Part shown: in pieces, positions 47,801 to 60,034 of the stretch | How the letters are laid out: each line of letters opens with the position of its first letter | How positions within the stretch are numbered: the stretch's first letter is position 1 | Assembly: GCF_028502605.1 (NCBI RefSeq) | Contig: NC_079235.1 | Span: forward strand, 2,666,001 to 2,730,000 | Direction: 5' to 3' | Length of the DNA: 64,000 bases | Source of the DNA: Trichoderma breve | Taxonomy: Eukaryota > Ascomycota > Sordariomycetes > Hypocreales > Hypocreaceae | Translations under genes and position numbers: made by a program | The notes under the pieces: generated by a model | What the model was told of the DNA's origin: nothing | What the model saw: only the letters and a program-made list of their open reading frames with translations | The model's database searches: none

Positions 47801-48477
47801 CCCAGACCTATCTTTCTCTTCAACATTGTCTATATTAGGCTTCATCTCCCATTTCTTTTCCAATGATGTGGAATCACTCACACCATTATTCAATGCCATT
47901 GTCTCTATCCTCTGTCATGAATCAACATCAATGATAAGAAACATAGCGCTTACGCAGAAGCACTGGGAGCTTGAAACCCTTTCAAAACATTGATGACCTG
48001 TACAAGTTCGCAGCCTATGCTTGAACATCCGCATTGCAAAGGCCGGTAAACCCACGAGTCAAGCTTCATTGCCGAATAGTATTCCCGGCAGGGACTGTGA
48101 CAACGCCCCTGTGTGCCACACTATCGAGATTAACCCCAGCACTTCATCAGCAATAGAAGCTCCGTCCCAACAGGGACGCGTCATCATTAAACTAAGAACA
48201 CAAGTCTATCGTGATGCATATTTTTGGAGGATACGAGTACGATAGCAGGTTGAAGCTAGTAGCAATGCGCCAGGACTGTCAAACATACCGAGTATTCCAT
48301 TTATCTAACTCAGCTACCAACTATGAAAACAAACCAAAATCTCTAAAATCTCTCTTGGGCGCGTGTATCTAGACAATACTGTCTATCCTACTCTCTAGAG
48401 AGCCCCGCCAATAAACGCCGGTTCAAATGCCGATGCTGCTGCTACTAATGCTTCTACAGCATCGTCTCTAGTCTATT
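44858..48477. other. Gene-free stretch of 3.6 kb
   Basis: No gene was recognised. Open frames at 45669-46118 (+) and 45938-45663 (-) overlap each other and show no domain. The region contains a diverged 60-bp duplication (47627-47747) and is otherwise unique-looking. Confidence 0.4.
47627..47747. repeat. Diverged ~60-bp tandem duplication
   Basis: Two adjacent copies (47627-47684 and 47687-47747) share the start GAATAAGCCCGA, the middle AATACATGT and the end AATTCA. By hand alignment they differ at seven transitions, one transversion and a 3-bp gap. Confidence 0.85.
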
Positions 48478-50016
48478 TTAACGACTTGCCAAATAACCCC
48501 CGCTCTCCAGCAGGCTTGACGAAGCCACAAAGCTGAATCCGCCAAACATGTCATCTTTGGATGGGCTGGCCGGCCAAAAGTCCCTAGACGAGACTGTAGG
48601 GCTCAGCGAAAGCTCCGTGAATTCAGGCGCAAAATTCTCAGCCAATTCAGGATCGGTGATCATGGGCTGGATGGGTGGCTCCATCTCTCGTGCGGCTAGC
48701 TTCTTCCAATCAATCTTGCGAAAGAATCTATGCTTCTTCAAGGTCTGCATATCCTTGGGCATCACAGCACCTAGTCGCTTGTTGGGGTCTTTTCTGAGGA
48801 GCCGGGTAAGAAGGTCCTTGGCATCCAGGCTAAGGTAGTAAGGCAGCACGAGCTTTTGCTTGACAATATTGTCCTGGATCTTGGCATGGTTTCCTCCCCG
48901 GAAAGGTGGGTTTCCTGTCATCAAGTCGTACGCGAGAGCCCCAAACGACCACCAGTCCACGGCTTTGCCATATTTCTTCCCCAGAATAACCTCAGGTGCC
49001 ATGTATTCAACGGTGCCCAAAATGGAGTTGCAGCTGTCTTCGGACTGTTCGACTGCCACCTTTGATAGGCCAAAATCCGTCAGTAAAAGATGGCCCTCTG
49101 CGTCGAGGAGGCAATTTTCGGGCTTAAGATCACGGTACACTACACCCAAAGTGTCATGAAGGTGGGAAATGGCCAGAAGCATTTCAGCCATGTAAAAGGC
49201 GGCCACCGACTCGGAGAACATCTTCTCAGTGTTAAGATGAGTGAAAAGTTCTCCTCCCTGGCCGTATTCCAGAATCAGATAGAGCTTTTCTTGGTCTTGG
49301 AAGGCATAAAATAGCTTGACAACAAAGGGGTGCCGGTTCACTGATTCCAAGATCTGCCGCTCCGTCTTGGTCTGCTCAACCAGTTTCTTGTGAACGACTA
49401 GAGACGCCTTCTTGAATTGCTTTTGAGCATAGAGCCTTCCGGTTGCGCGCTGCTTCACCAGTACGACTGTGCCATAAGTTCCTTTGCCTAGGCATCGAAG
49501 TGGCTCAAAATCTTCCGACGTCATCTTGCGCCTCGGGTTCAACCCACCTTCCAGGGTTCCCATAAAAGATCTCTCGCGCACACTCTCGCTCACGAAGTCG
49601 TTCTCCAGATTGACCTCATAACTAGTCGACCCGCCATCAGAAAGCTCACTGCCGGTTTCACTTCGGGCCCCATCTCGGCTCTGGGAGCGGCTTATCTGCC
49701 CCAGGCTTGTTGAAGAATTCAGGCGGCTGCCATTTCGAGACGTGGATGACGAGCGCGATCCCGGGTCAAGGCTCAAAGGTTCCATTTGCAAACGCAGTTT
49801 GGCGATTCCCGAGATCCTTGGCGAAGCCGTGCCACGCAAAATCGGGCTGCAATTAGCGCTCACAACATCATCGATGCGCGGACGGCCTCGATGAGCTGAA
49901 AGGCGTGGGGTGTCGATCCCATTGTCGGAATCCTCATCGCCAGAGGCCGCTGGCGTGATCTGGAAACCACGTACTGTGGATAGCGCCTTTGGGGGAGAGC
50001 TCGCTTTCTTGATCAT
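48478..50016 (-). CDS. AGC kinase, S6K/Psk1-like (TORC1 effector)
   Basis: Single-exon 512-aa protein. A Ser/Arg-rich N-terminus (1-165) is followed by a kinase domain (about 170-430) with GKGTYGTVVLV, YAQKQF, YRDLKPENCLLD, DFG and the activation-loop site NSILGTVEYMAPE. The AGC extension has SLSPTVSS as turn motif and FGGFSFV as hydrophobic motif. These features and the short tail match fission yeast Psk1 and p70 S6 kinases, which phosphorylate ribosomal protein S6 downstream of TORC1. Lysine at the VAIK position is replaced in context by AQKQF, with the lysine kept. A divergent 2.3-kb space separates it from the Prp4 gene. Confidence 0.87.
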   Translation of the reverse strand: MIKKASSPPKALSTVRGFQITPAASGDEDSDNGIDTPRLSAHRGRPRIDDVVSANCSPILRGTASPRISGIAKLRLQMEPLSLDPGSRSSSTSRNGSRLNSSTSLGQISRSQSRDGARSETGSELSDGGSTSYEVNLENDFVSESVRERSFMGTLEGGLNPRRKMTSEDFEPLRCLGKGTYGTVVLVKQRATGRLYAQKQFKKASLVVHKKLVEQTKTERQILESVNRHPFVVKLFYAFQDQEKLYLILEYGQGGELFTHLNTEKMFSESVAAFYMAEMLLAISHLHDTLGVVYRDLKPENCLLDAEGHLLLTDFGLSKVAVEQSEDSCNSILGTVEYMAPEVILGKKYGKAVDWWSFGALAYDLMTGNPPFRGGNHAKIQDNIVKQKLVLPYYLSLDAKDLLTRLLRKDPNKRLGAVMPKDMQTLKKHRFFRKIDWKKLAAREMEPPIQPMITDPELAENFAPEFTELSLSPTVSSRDFWPASPSKDDMFGGFSFVASSSLLESGGYLASR

Positions 50017-52294
50017 GATGACAAGAAATGCGGCTCACCACTGTGTCGAGATTAGAAGGTGACAAAATGCGATGGCTAGGAGCTTGTCAACTCCTGTCGC
50101 AAATCTCGTCGCTTTCAAAGCGTGCCACGGCGGCGCTCCGGATCTACACGATGCGCGGATTCGGTTTGACGCTGGGATTCAAGAAGGCTCGTAACACGCA
50201 TCTGGTACCTGAAGAAGGATGTGGGCAGATCAGAGGTTTGGTGTATAGGCATTTGCGAGTGTCCTTTTTGTCAAAAGGGAGAGTCTGAAAGAACCAAGGG
50301 TATCGTCTTTGTTTCACCAAAAGGTGTAAAGAGGAAGAAGAGAAAGGGAAGCGAAAGAAAACAAGGAAGCAGCGGAAGAGGAAGCCGCCGGCCAAGCCAC
50401 AGGCTGAATATTTTTAGTAATTGGATCAAAGCAAAAAGTGCATGTGCCGGGCATTTTTTACAGCTTCACTGCAGCAAGCCTCAGCTCACTTCTTACTCGT
50501 GCTACTTACTCGCTATAGCCCTTGCAAGCCCTTGAAACCTTCCTTGCTAGGGAGCTGGCCGCGGGGAACGGCGCGCTTTGCTCCAGAATTTACTGGACGG
50601 TTTACAGCACATGTCAGCGCAAAGCAGGGGAGCGGCATGGTCCGCTAAACCTCGTTAGGGCAAAGTTAGGCTGCACCCCAATATCAATGCAGGTTGAGGC
50701 GAGTGAGAGAAAAATTGAAAACAATGAAAAAAAAGTTCCATTGATCAAACAAAGCCTCTTTCAAAGGTACCTTTGATTGACTACCTCGCGCCAAGAAAGG
50801 TAGCATATGTGGATATTCACCGTGTACTCACTTGTATATCACATGAGGCGCTCAAAGAGCTGAATGAGTGTCACGAGCTGTCATTTTCCCAGTCGACTTA
50901 GTTACCGGCATAATAATCACAGGGGAGCATGCAATCTCAGCATTCCTGCGTCATGGTGTTTTTCCAGGGTTGCAATTGGTCCAGCGACTTGCACATGCCA
51001 TGCGTGTTTGGCTGGCAGCCCCGGAATGCCAGGCAATTAGCGGCAGCTCCGTCGGTGCACGAGCGAGTTGCCCTACACTATTGTCGTCAGATTCGGTGCG
51101 GTGCCTGAATCTGCCGCAGACACTCTCCAAATCCTTCGATAAAGCATCCGTGCAGGCTTCTATCAGGTAGCTCAACTGGTTTAATCGTCCAAGTCCTACT
51201 TCGAATCCAGAGACTCTTTCGCTTATCCACTGTAGATGTCGTGTAGGAGAGCAGTAACCCAGCAGTGCCTATCCTGTGTGTCTTATCCTGAACTCACATT
51301 CTCCCGGCGCTTACAGATGCGACCTGCTTTGTTCGGGGCCCCATATACAGTACAACGTGGACAGCCCGACTTGCTGTATCTGTTGACTCGTGGCAAACAA
51401 GTACTTTCCATGAGATGAGTGCATGGTCAAATGCATTTTATAAGCACGGCTAATGGCGGAATTATGGTCCTAATGCATGTACGACGTGGAGACGTGAATA
51501 GCCAGTGATTATTGTAGCTCTTGAGCCATTTGAAGTGGTCTAGAACAATTCCACCGTCTAATTGTAAAGCTCCGTTCCTGGATTTTCGGCCTCTATTATA
51601 CTGGCTATTTATTTGTTCTAGCTCAAAGTGGCAAATTTTGCCAACTGATGAAGAGTACTACCTATCAATGATTTACACGATATCTCTGCCAGCGGCATGA
51701 GGCCACTCATGTGCTCCGTCGGCTCACCTTTGTCACCGTTTGTAGAGGCCCATGCAGACGTCAAATATCTCTCTGTGCCCTCGTTTTCCCTCTCTTCTCA
51801 AGGTTTGGAATAGGCACTTAAATTAGAGGAATCGCTATAGGAATAGTTACTCTGAAAAGCATCTAATCATTCAAAATCATTGCTATTTGAGTTCAAATAT
51901 GGTCGTGCTTTTTATGCTCGTCTTGCGTTGGACATCTGCGCAGCTGAACGCATCGAGACTTTTCTGGGTTACATAATCCAGGCCCACCAATAATCAGTGG
52001 TGTCAATTTTCTAGAGCTCCAAAGCTTAGGCAGCCTCATCCAGATTAAATGCACATGCTGAACCACCTGGCTCTCCAAAGAACACCAAGAATCGCGCTGC
52101 TATCGGGACCAGCGATTTAAGGGTCCTTGTTCTTAGGCATTGAGCCTTTTCTTCTTTCCTTCTTTTGCAAAAGCTGCTTTAGAACCTGAATTATTACTTC
52201 AAGAAACCCCCGTCATCCTGCCACTAAACCAACCAACCAACCACTCGCTCGTCACGAACTTCCATATCTAAACTCCTTGAACCAGCTCGACACA
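50017..52294. other. Divergent intergenic region
   Basis: About 2.3 kb lies between the Psk1-like kinase and Prp4 start codons. No gene was recognised. A tRNA-like D-arm fragment near 51168 does not fold into a full tRNA. Confidence 0.45.
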
Positions 52295-53851
52295 ATGATA
52301 CATCCATCACGACAGGCATACGTGGAGGAGGCGGAGCAAAGCACCGGCATTGCATTAGAAGACGTCCCAGAAGATCATGACTACGAAATGAACATGGGCG
52401 ATGGCGCCCCGCCAGAGAAAGCCTCCGCGATCCTGAACCAGTTCAATAGAAAACGACTTGCCGCCACAATTGCCGTCCCGACTGACGATGGACGAGTTCG
52501 TGCCAAGCTGCGAGAAATGGGGGAGCCCATCACCCTATTCGGCGAAGGACCTGCCGACCGCCGAGACCGACTACGAGAGCTATTGACGATTCAGGCGGAA
52601 ATGGCTGGGCTAGAGAGTGGCGACATAACCATGGAAGATGCCGAAGACGCGGAAGAGGAGGAGCAGGAAGAAGAATTCTATTCGAGAGGAGGTCCCGAGC
52701 TGCTACAGGCTCGTATCAACATCGCCGAATTTTCCTTACCACGGGCAAAACGGAGGACAGCTTTCCAAAAAGTCGAGTCAACAATACCCTTGCGGACGCA
52801 TGTCAAATTTCGCAAACACATCAAGGACAGATTACAGGCATTTGAGCTGCAGGGAAGTCAGACCGTTGGCGAGAGGCATATAAGCATGACCAGATTCTCG
52901 CCGAATGGGGAGCTGATTGCTGTGGGCAACTGGGGTGGTCAAGTAAAACTGGTCGAAACACAAAATCTAACGGAGAAGATGAACTTCCGTGGACACACCA
53001 ACAAAATCAGCGGTCTTTCGTGGTTTCCTGGTGCTACCTTGCCTGAGAGCGGAGTCTCCCCAGACTCAGTCAACCTTGCGTCTGGTGGTGCCGAGGGGTT
53101 GGTCCATGTTTGGTCATTAAACAAAGATACCCCTCTATCAACCTTCAAGGGACACTCGCAACGAGTTTGTCGAGTAGAATTTCACCCATCCGGACGCTAT
53201 CTAGCATCTGCTTCGGAGGATACCTCATGGCGGCTTTGGGATGTCGAGACCAATGCAGAGCTTCTATTACAGGAAGGTCATTCTCGGGGCGTCTATGCCG
53301 TCAGCTTCAACACGGATGGCTCCCTACTCGCTAGCGCTGGTCTGGATAGCATCGGCAGGATATGGGATCTGCGATCAGGGCGGACCGTAATGATCCTAGA
53401 TGGACATCTAGATGGACACATCAAACCGATACACGCCTTAGACTGGAGCTCTGATGGACACCGAGTCCTGTCCGGCTCTGCTGATGGATGGATCAAGTGC
53501 TGGGATGTCCGCAAAGTGCAGAGGACCGGTGGTGTTGGTGCCCACAACAGTGCTGTCTCCGATATGCGCTGGTACAAAGGCTTGGATGACCCTCTTCTTG
53601 GAATCCCACCGGGCCAAGACGAGAAGGGTGCACAGCTGCCCAAGAAGGCCGGCACCTATTTTATCTCCAGTGGTTTTGATCGAAACATCAAGATTTTCTC
53701 GGCTGACGATTGGACTTTGGTGCAAACGCTAAGTGGACATACTGCTCCGGTTGCCAGCGTGGACTACAGCAACGATGGGCGATGGATTGTAAGTGGAGGA
53801 CACGATCGCACAGTGAAGCTCTGGGGAAGAAATGACGGCGAGGCGATTTAG
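52295..53851 (+). CDS. PRP4: U4/U6 small nuclear ribonucleoprotein Prp4 (WD40)
   Basis: Intronless 518-aa protein. The N-terminal part has the PRP4/SFM domain ([18 protein letters not shown] then RRDRLRELL, about residues 68-100) and an acidic linker ([13 protein letters not shown]). Seven WD40 repeats fill residues ~190-518, e.g. [20 protein letters not shown] and [18 protein letters not shown], ending in [18 protein letters not shown]. Prp4 (human PRPF4) is a core component of the U4/U6.U5 tri-snRNP, binding Prp3 and Snu13. The chosen ATG follows acaATGat; upstream in-frame sequence holds no ATG. The next gene, a cyclin, lies 423 bp downstream on the same strand. Confidence 0.93.
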   Translation: MIHPSRQAYVEEAEQSTGIALEDVPEDHDYEMNMGDGAPPEKASAILNQFNRKRLAATIAVPTDDGRVRAKLREMGEPITLFGEGPADRRDRLRELLTIQAEMAGLESGDITMEDAEDAEEEEQEEEFYSRGGPELLQARINIAEFSLPRAKRRTAFQKVESTIPLRTHVKFRKHIKDRLQAFELQGSQTVGERHISMTRFSPNGELIAVGNWGGQVKLVETQNLTEKMNFRGHTNKISGLSWFPGATLPESGVSPDSVNLASGGAEGLVHVWSLNKDTPLSTFKGHSQRVCRVEFHPSGRYLASASEDTSWRLWDVETNAELLLQEGHSRGVYAVSFNTDGSLLASAGLDSIGRIWDLRSGRTVMILDGHLDGHIKPIHALDWSSDGHRVLSGSADGWIKCWDVRKVQRTGGVGAHNSAVSDMRWYKGLDDPLLGIPPGQDEKGAQLPKKAGTYFISSGFDRNIKIFSADDWTLVQTLSGHTAPVASVDYSNDGRWIVSGGHDRTVKLWGRNDGEAI

Positions 53852-54274
53852 TCAAGATTTTGTATTTAATTTTGAGTGGAAATAACTGGCAAGTCGGAAT
53901 TGATACCCAGGTTGGCGAAATAGCCCGTAATTTCCCTGCAGAATGAATCAAAGACGTGTAAAAGTCAGAGCAGGTTCAGAGCAAGCTCACTTACACTGAA
54001 TCTTTGCTCTCACTTTACTGGATGATGCATGGATCGTTGCTTAGTCATGTGACTAACCTGACTGCGGATGTAGATTAGATAAGGAGGACAGACCCAACCA
54101 CGACCTGCGTAATGTTTGTCGCGCCACCCATCTCTAAACTCCGTCATGATGTACTGCCGACAACGGTCAACAAAGTGAAAAGCAGGCATATTTTCCCCGA
54201 CACTGAAGCTCTCCATGAAATATCACAGTCGCTTCTTGCAGTCAATCCCCAACTTGACATAATCGCATTCAGCA
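53852..54274. other. Short intergenic region with an antisense small ORF
   Basis: This is the cyclin promoter. On the minus strand a 68-codon frame (54216-54010) reads protein-like, and a good donor-acceptor pair could extend it to about 53860. No family was recognised, so it is not called as a gene. Confidence 0.3.
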
Positions 54275-55698
54275 ATGGCGAGCATCGACCGCTATCGCCC
54301 CCCTCGAGAGGGCTATCAACCGCCGAGTCTCCAAGGATCTGCGCGCCATGAGAGGCAATCTCGGTCGCCTCCTCGCCGTCGCGAAGTGCCTCCAGCTGCG
54401 CCTACGCCTCCGCAGCACAGCGCACGTACATCTCCTCCGCGACCGCAAGCCGTATCCAGTCAGCAGACGCCATCGCGCTCTGGGGAGGAAACGCCCTTGG
54501 CGCTACCGAACCAGTGGTTTTTCACGACGGACGAGGTGCAAAGTACGCCTTCAATAATCGATGGAATCTCGCCTTCGGAAGAGAGGCTTCGCAGGGCGAA
54601 GGGAATCAACTTCATCTATCAGGCTGGCGTGATGCTTGATCTGCCGCAGATTACACTATGGGTGGCCGGCGTTTTCTTTCACAGATTCTACATGCGCTTT
54701 AGCATGGTTCAAGAGAAAGGGGGCATCCACCACTATGTATGAGATTTTTTCTCCTTTGTTCCGCACTTTCCTCGCATTTGCGACGGCTTCTTCCACTGCT
54801 TTGAGATGCTTCGAGTTTTCTATGTTCTTTACTAATCTTTTAAACATAGAACATCGCCGCGACTTCCTTGTTTCTGGCAAACAAGACCGAAGAGAACTGC
54901 AGGAAGACCAAGGAAATCATCATTGCCGTTGCTCGAGTCGCCCAGAAGAACACGAAATTGATTATTGACGAGCAGAGCAAAGAATACTGGCGATGGAGAG
55001 ATAGCATCCTGACGTATGAAGAAGTCATGCTGGAGCAACTCGCATTCGACCTAATGATCGATAACCCCTATCGTCATCTTTTCGAACTCCTAGGACAACT
55101 GGAAGTTATCCACAACAAGCACTTGCGGCAGGCAGCTTGGGCATTCTGCAACGACGCGTGCTTAACGGCCCTGCCACTCTTGATTGAGGCGAGAGATGTC
55201 GCCATCAGCTCCATCTATTTTGCCTGCGCCCACACAAATCAGCAAATCGATGACGTAAACGGTGAAGGCTGGTGGAAGTTCCTGAAAGGGAGCGAGGACT
55301 GCTGTACAAAGGCCATTGAGGCGATGCGTCAGTTTTACACGGAGAATCCGCTTAGAAAGCAGAACCCATCACTGCCATCGCCGGCATTCCATCTTGAAAA
55401 CACACGGAGACGGAACGATGCATTGAATGATACCCAATCATCCAACGCGGGGACGCCGATGGAACTCGACCGAGAGAGTCATAGTCCAGGCCCCAAGGTG
55501 AATGGAGGGACAGACCGACACTCGGAAGCAAGGGACAGAGAGCACGAGGGCTCCTTGAAAGCACCAGGTGATGGGGAATACGCACCACGATCGCCGTCGA
55601 AGAGAAAAGATGCAGAGGCCGATCTGTCTGCGGAAAGTGAAAGAGCCGAAAAACGAGCCAGAATCTCGGAAGATGAGGGTGAGCTGGTGGAAGACTAG
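54275..55698 (+). CDS. Transcriptional cyclin (cyclin T/K, Ctk2/Pch1-like)
   Basis: Two exons (54275-54736, 54850-55698), with a 113-nt intron, give 436 aa. After a Pro/Arg/Ser-rich N-terminal 75 residues comes PNQWFFTTDEVQSTPSI, the start of the cyclin box of the T/K/L group. It is followed by YQAGVMLDLPQITLWVAGVF, FHRFYMRFSM, and HHYNIAATSLFLANKTEE joined across the intron. A second cyclin fold runs to about residue 290. The C-terminal tail is disordered and highly charged, with nuclear-signal-like KRAR. Cyclins of this type activate Cdk9/Bur1 or Ctk1-type kinases that phosphorylate the RNA polymerase II C-terminal domain. Which kinase is the partner cannot be decided from sequence alone. 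Confidence 0.83.
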
Positions 55699-57157
55699 GT
55701 TCCAGAGCAGACTTGTTGAATCATTCAACCCTGCTATGAGGGGGGTTTTGGCGTTGGGAATGTTTTACTAATCATGTTTTTCCTTTTCTGCAATGGCACG
55801 ATGGAACGGTCTCGGCAAAGATGTGACGTTTGTCATTTAGCTTCAGGTAATGCTACGAGCTTGGGGATGGCGTTGGGGACTGTTTCTTATCAAAGCTACT
55901 CGCATCGACCCGGCTTGTTGGATAGAGACTGCCGCATAGGCACAATGGTTTAAATGCGACTTGATTGAGCTAGGAGATGGGGTTTGATTTTATGTATTTT
56001 GCTATTCTATATCCGCAGGGGCTGGACAGAGCTTGATATCCCAAACATGCAAACTGATCAAAGACTCATCTGACCTTGGCCGTGATACAGTGCAATATGA
56101 GTTTCCTTTCGAATTAGAAATAGGTATTCATTGCTATGTCTACTCTGTATCTAGGCATCTTTCAATTTAGATCACGACAGGTTGGATACCCGACTGGGGG
56201 CTAGCTAGGTACCTGCTCCTTCCAGGAAATTTCCATGATGACATGTGAATGGCTTTTCTGCCTTGATTAACTGTTGCCTGTTGCAACGAGCCTGTTTTCA
56301 TCTGAACATCAAACGAGCTCACCCAATTGGCATCACCCATTCTGCCACTCTGGCGCTCTGACCGCCCCCCAAAGCGTGCAGCTGCCTACAATTATAAAGC
56401 CCATCAACGCCCGCCACCTTTTCCCTTTTTTCTTTTTTCCTCTTTTTCTTCTTCAGCTCTCTTTGCCTTTTGGCTTAGATCAAGTGTAGTGTCTGTTCTT
56501 TTCAGTTTAATCTCTGAAACGTCTCCAAGCGAGACCTTCTTGATTACTCTTATTTTTGGTTCACTGGTGGAGTTTCCCTCTGTGCTTGCGCATGGGTTCT
56601 CTGCCTACTGTGTCCCTGGTATTACACTGTTTCCGGGTGATGCGATTGTTCGGTGGCGGCTTTTCATTGCTTTTGTTGGCTTGTCTGATGAGGTGAAGAA
56701 GAGTTGTAATTTTGGAAAGTAATTGGGTCCTGTGATATGGCTGTACGATATTCCAAGCTTCAAAATCCTCTGCGCGTTGAAGGTCCACGTTAGGCTTGGA
56801 TAAATGTATCTTTTCCCCTGTGCCACGCCCTGTATCAAGGATAAATATAAATTTCTAGCTACTGTTTCAAAATCCTAACATTATATATTATTTTTCATCA
56901 CGCCTTAAACCAAAAAACGCGAGATCGAAGCTGTCCAGCTTCTGTGACGCTCCCCTCCAAGGTTCCCAAAAACTTCCCAGAAACAGCCTAGCGCGACATA
57001 GAGCTACCGTCTGGCGCTCGCATCAAAAAAGATCACCATAAACTTGCATCCAAACCAATTCTTGCCCCCAAGCACCGCCAGCCAAAAAGCCTCTATACTT
57101 CCCCGGCGACCACCTCCTGTGCATTCGAGAGCTTTGATCCGGGGCTCTCTTCACACA
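55699..57157. other. Intergenic region
   Basis: This holds the 3' flank of the cyclin gene and the promoter of the Lsm8 gene. A T-rich stretch at 56415-56450 is present. Open frames here have no recognisable motif. Confidence 0.45.
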
Positions 57158-57620
57158 ATGGCTACTTTGGGAGGCTACCTCAACAGTGAGCTCGGCGCCC
57201 CTCGTTTTCAACCCCGCAGACCAACCCGTGTTGTGATCTTTGACTGACGCTTTTGGTGTGCTTAGAAAAGGTGTTGATTGTGACGGCGGACTCGCGAATC
57301 CTGGTTGGAGAGCTGGCGGCTTGTGATCAGTCGACAAATCTAGTACGTGCTTGTGCTTTTTCCCTAAGGGAGCCTCGTGTGGGAGCTTCTTGTTCAGAAC
57401 AAGTACTAACGGTTACGCGCTGCAGGTCCTCAAAAATGCCGTGGAAAGAATCATCCGAACGCCCGACGACCCAGAGCCGTCCGCCGAGGTCCCCCTAGGC
57501 CTATATCTCGTCCGAGGCGACAATGTCTGCTCCGTTGGCCTGGTCGACGAAACACTAGACGAAAGCATAGACTGGACACAAGTGAAGGGCACAGTAATAG
57601 GAGGCATCAAACACATTTAG
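57158..57620 (+). CDS. LSM8: U6 snRNA-associated Sm-like protein Lsm8
   Basis: Three exons (57158-57185, 57266-57342, 57426-57620) give 99 aa. The protein begins MATLGGYLNKKVLIVTADSR, followed by VGELAACDQSTNLVLKNAVERI, the Sm1 motif with the Lsm8-type NLVL. Sm2 is at LGLYLVRGDNVCSVGLVDE. Lsm8 replaces Lsm1 in the nuclear Lsm2-8 ring that binds the 3' end of U6 snRNA. Both introns (80 and 83 nt) lie within the Sm1 part, a common feature of fungal Lsm genes. The gene converges on the nucleoside hydrolase gene, with 256 bp between stops. Confidence 0.93.
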
Positions 57621-57876
57621 AAGTCCGCCGCTTTTCGATATACCCAAAGGCTGCGATCTCGAAAGAGAGGAGGCGAACCAATTTAGAATTTTTGTTTTTT
57701 TTTTAGTATGGGTCATTGGGGGCACTTGGAGCGCCTGGAGTTATGATACACGCATGAAGCCAGCCTTTTTGCAAAGGGTACGAATTTATATGGATCATCT
57801 ATTTTAATACTATTTCTTTCTTAAGCTTTATTTGCTGACACGGCTCTTTGCACAAAGTACCAACAAAAAAATTGTT

Positions 57877-59299
57877 CTATCCAAAAACACGCTGCATCCA
57901 GATCTCCTTGAAGATGCTTTCTCCAGGAGTTTTAATCACCCGCCTGATTCTGTTTCCCTTGCGAACGCTCAACCAGCCCATGGTATCTCCTGGGACCTCG
58001 TCCAAAGTAACCAGGTGGGGGTCGGCCTCGGGGTCTTCTGATAGATCCACGGCAGCCTCACCGGGCTTGGATCTGACACGCTTGTCCAGGATGTACGATC
58101 CTGCAGTCCATTGTCCAATCGTCTCAACTCGGAGATCTTCGGGCTTCGCAGGCACCCCCCATCGCGGGTCGTCGTGTGTCAGCATGTACCAAACGGTGAA
58201 GGGATCGTGTAGTGCCAATTCGGGCTCCCTGCCATCTCCCTCCATTGAGTCAATCTTGTTAAAGGCTCCATTGATGAAGTGGGCAGCCCATCGAGCGAGG
58301 GGGCTGCCGGCATCAACAAGAGTCTTGACTGCTTCATTGAAGTAGTTCTTGTTGATGAAGTGGAGGTTTGTGATGTCCAGGGGGCACAGTGTGACAGTGA
58401 GCTGCCGAGAGAGCTTCGCAGGGTACGGCTTGATGCCCGTAATGTGGTTAGGGATAGGCGGCAATGTCGACGCAGGGTTGGGCGATGTAAGGGCATAGAC
58501 GAGAGCGGCAGCAAGAGGATCGGCATATGTGTTGAATTCCGCAGTGGGAGTGACGTTGCCGGGAACCTCGACGGCTCCGCCCATGACAACCAGCTCCTTG
58601 ACCCTGAGGAATGTCTCGGGGTCCTCGGTAGCTGCCAGCGCAACGTTTGTGAGGGGGCCGACGGCGAGAATGCTGATGGTGTCTGGAGGGTTCTCTCTGA
58701 GAAGACGCAGCATCTCCTTGTAAGCAGGCTCCTTGGAAGCTGTGAAGCGAGGGTAAGAAGGACTGTGGTCAGTGTTGTCATCCTTGTCAAACAAGGCCTT
58801 CCAAGTATCAGCGGGCTTCAGATCCTCATGGATATCATGAACATTGTGCAGTCCATCAGCGCCGTCTATATGATTCGTCTCAGTCAGAAAAATGAACTAT
58901 TACGCTCAGGAAGCAAGCACATACGGAAGTAGTCGGCAGCCAAGACAGGGTCGGCCAGGGAGTGTTCAGCTCCTGCAGCCACAATGGTCTTGTGGGCTTT
59001 CAGAGTCTCATAACCCTCGGGACGGCCTTGAGACTTCCTCCACTCGAACTCCTTCTCCAAGACGTGGTACAGGGCAGCCACGTTTCGAAGACAGCTGGAG
59101 GTCGAAATTAGCTAGGATAAATACACGGATATTTGTGTGTCATGATGGAGACATACCATTCCAGAGGAACATTGCCGTATGTGACAGAAATCATGGCCAG
59201 CTCCAGCTCCTCGGGGGAGGCACTAAGAGCCAGGAGAAGGGCCATGACATCGTCGACACCAGGGTCGGTGTCCAGAATAATCTTGCATTTCGGAGCCAT
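57877..59299 (-). CDS. Inosine-uridine-preferring nucleoside hydrolase family protein
   Basis: Three exons (59299-59157, 59094-58925, 58865-57877) give 433 aa. The calcium-binding signature DTDPGVDDVMALLLA is at residues ~10-24. Further family landmarks are HGADGLHNVH (rebuilt across intron 2), ILAVGPLTNVALA, VMGGAVEVPGNVTPTAEFNTYADPLAA and the ALHDPFTVWYML block with its catalytic-site His-Asp pair. The enzyme hydrolyses the N-glycosidic bond of ribonucleosides to base and ribose. The central part (about 240-300) is longer than in bacterial enzymes, as usual in fungi. Its activity fits nucleoside salvage. No signal peptide is seen, so a cytosolic location is likely. Confidence 0.9.
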
Positions 59300-60010
59300 G
59301 TTTTCTTTTTGAACCTTTTATGTTTAGATTATGTTCAGGGTAATGTGACTCAATTGCACAAAAGATATATCATATTTTGCACTCACAAGTAAATATATCT
59401 GGAGCAATAAGGTGGGATTCGAGCAGATAGAGTAACAGCGGGGTCTTCTAAGAAAAAGGCACAGCAAAGAAAGGAACTTTTCGATGCTTCAGAATTGGGG
59501 CGGGCCTATTTAATAATGAAATTCTCTCAACGAGATCCAAATAGCCAAAACTTGACTCTCTTGAATAACCAGGACCTGTGCCAAGACGAAGGAGAGCCAA
59601 AAACCAAAGGTTGGCGGGGTTTGCACTTTTTCGCTGAGATAATCCTCATAGTACACCGGGGTTTTCCCCGTTTTGGCGGCTCCCAGCGGCCGGCGACGGC
59701 CGAAGAACGGCCAAAAGTGTGACGCTTGTATGCCGAATGCTGGACCTCCGATCTGCGTCTGACACTTGGATATGCAGATTCGTATTTTTCGTATCTCGTC
59801 TGAACTCTTTTTGGGGTTGTTGTTGGCGAAACTACCAATGCTGCTTTTTGCGGGTTATGCTTGTTTCCCTTTCTGGGCTGGGGTTGCGATTTTGACAGAA
59901 ACCTTAATGGATGCTTCTTTGACGTGATATGATGAGTCAATTGCTATTAGATAACAGCCGAGCTCAACCCTGTTTAGATGGATTTGTGATTTTGTCAAAT
60001 AATTGAAAAA

Positions 60011-60034
60011 CTACCTACCTACCTACCTACCTAT
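60011..60034. repeat. (CTAC)n microsatellite
   Basis: Five copies of CTAC are followed by CTAT. Confidence 0.9.

Noticed and set aside
51165..51215. tRNA-like fragment (TAGCTCAACTGG and TTCGAATCC)
   Set aside because: The D-arm and T-arm words are only about 35 nt apart with no anticodon stem or acceptor pairing, so no cloverleaf can form.
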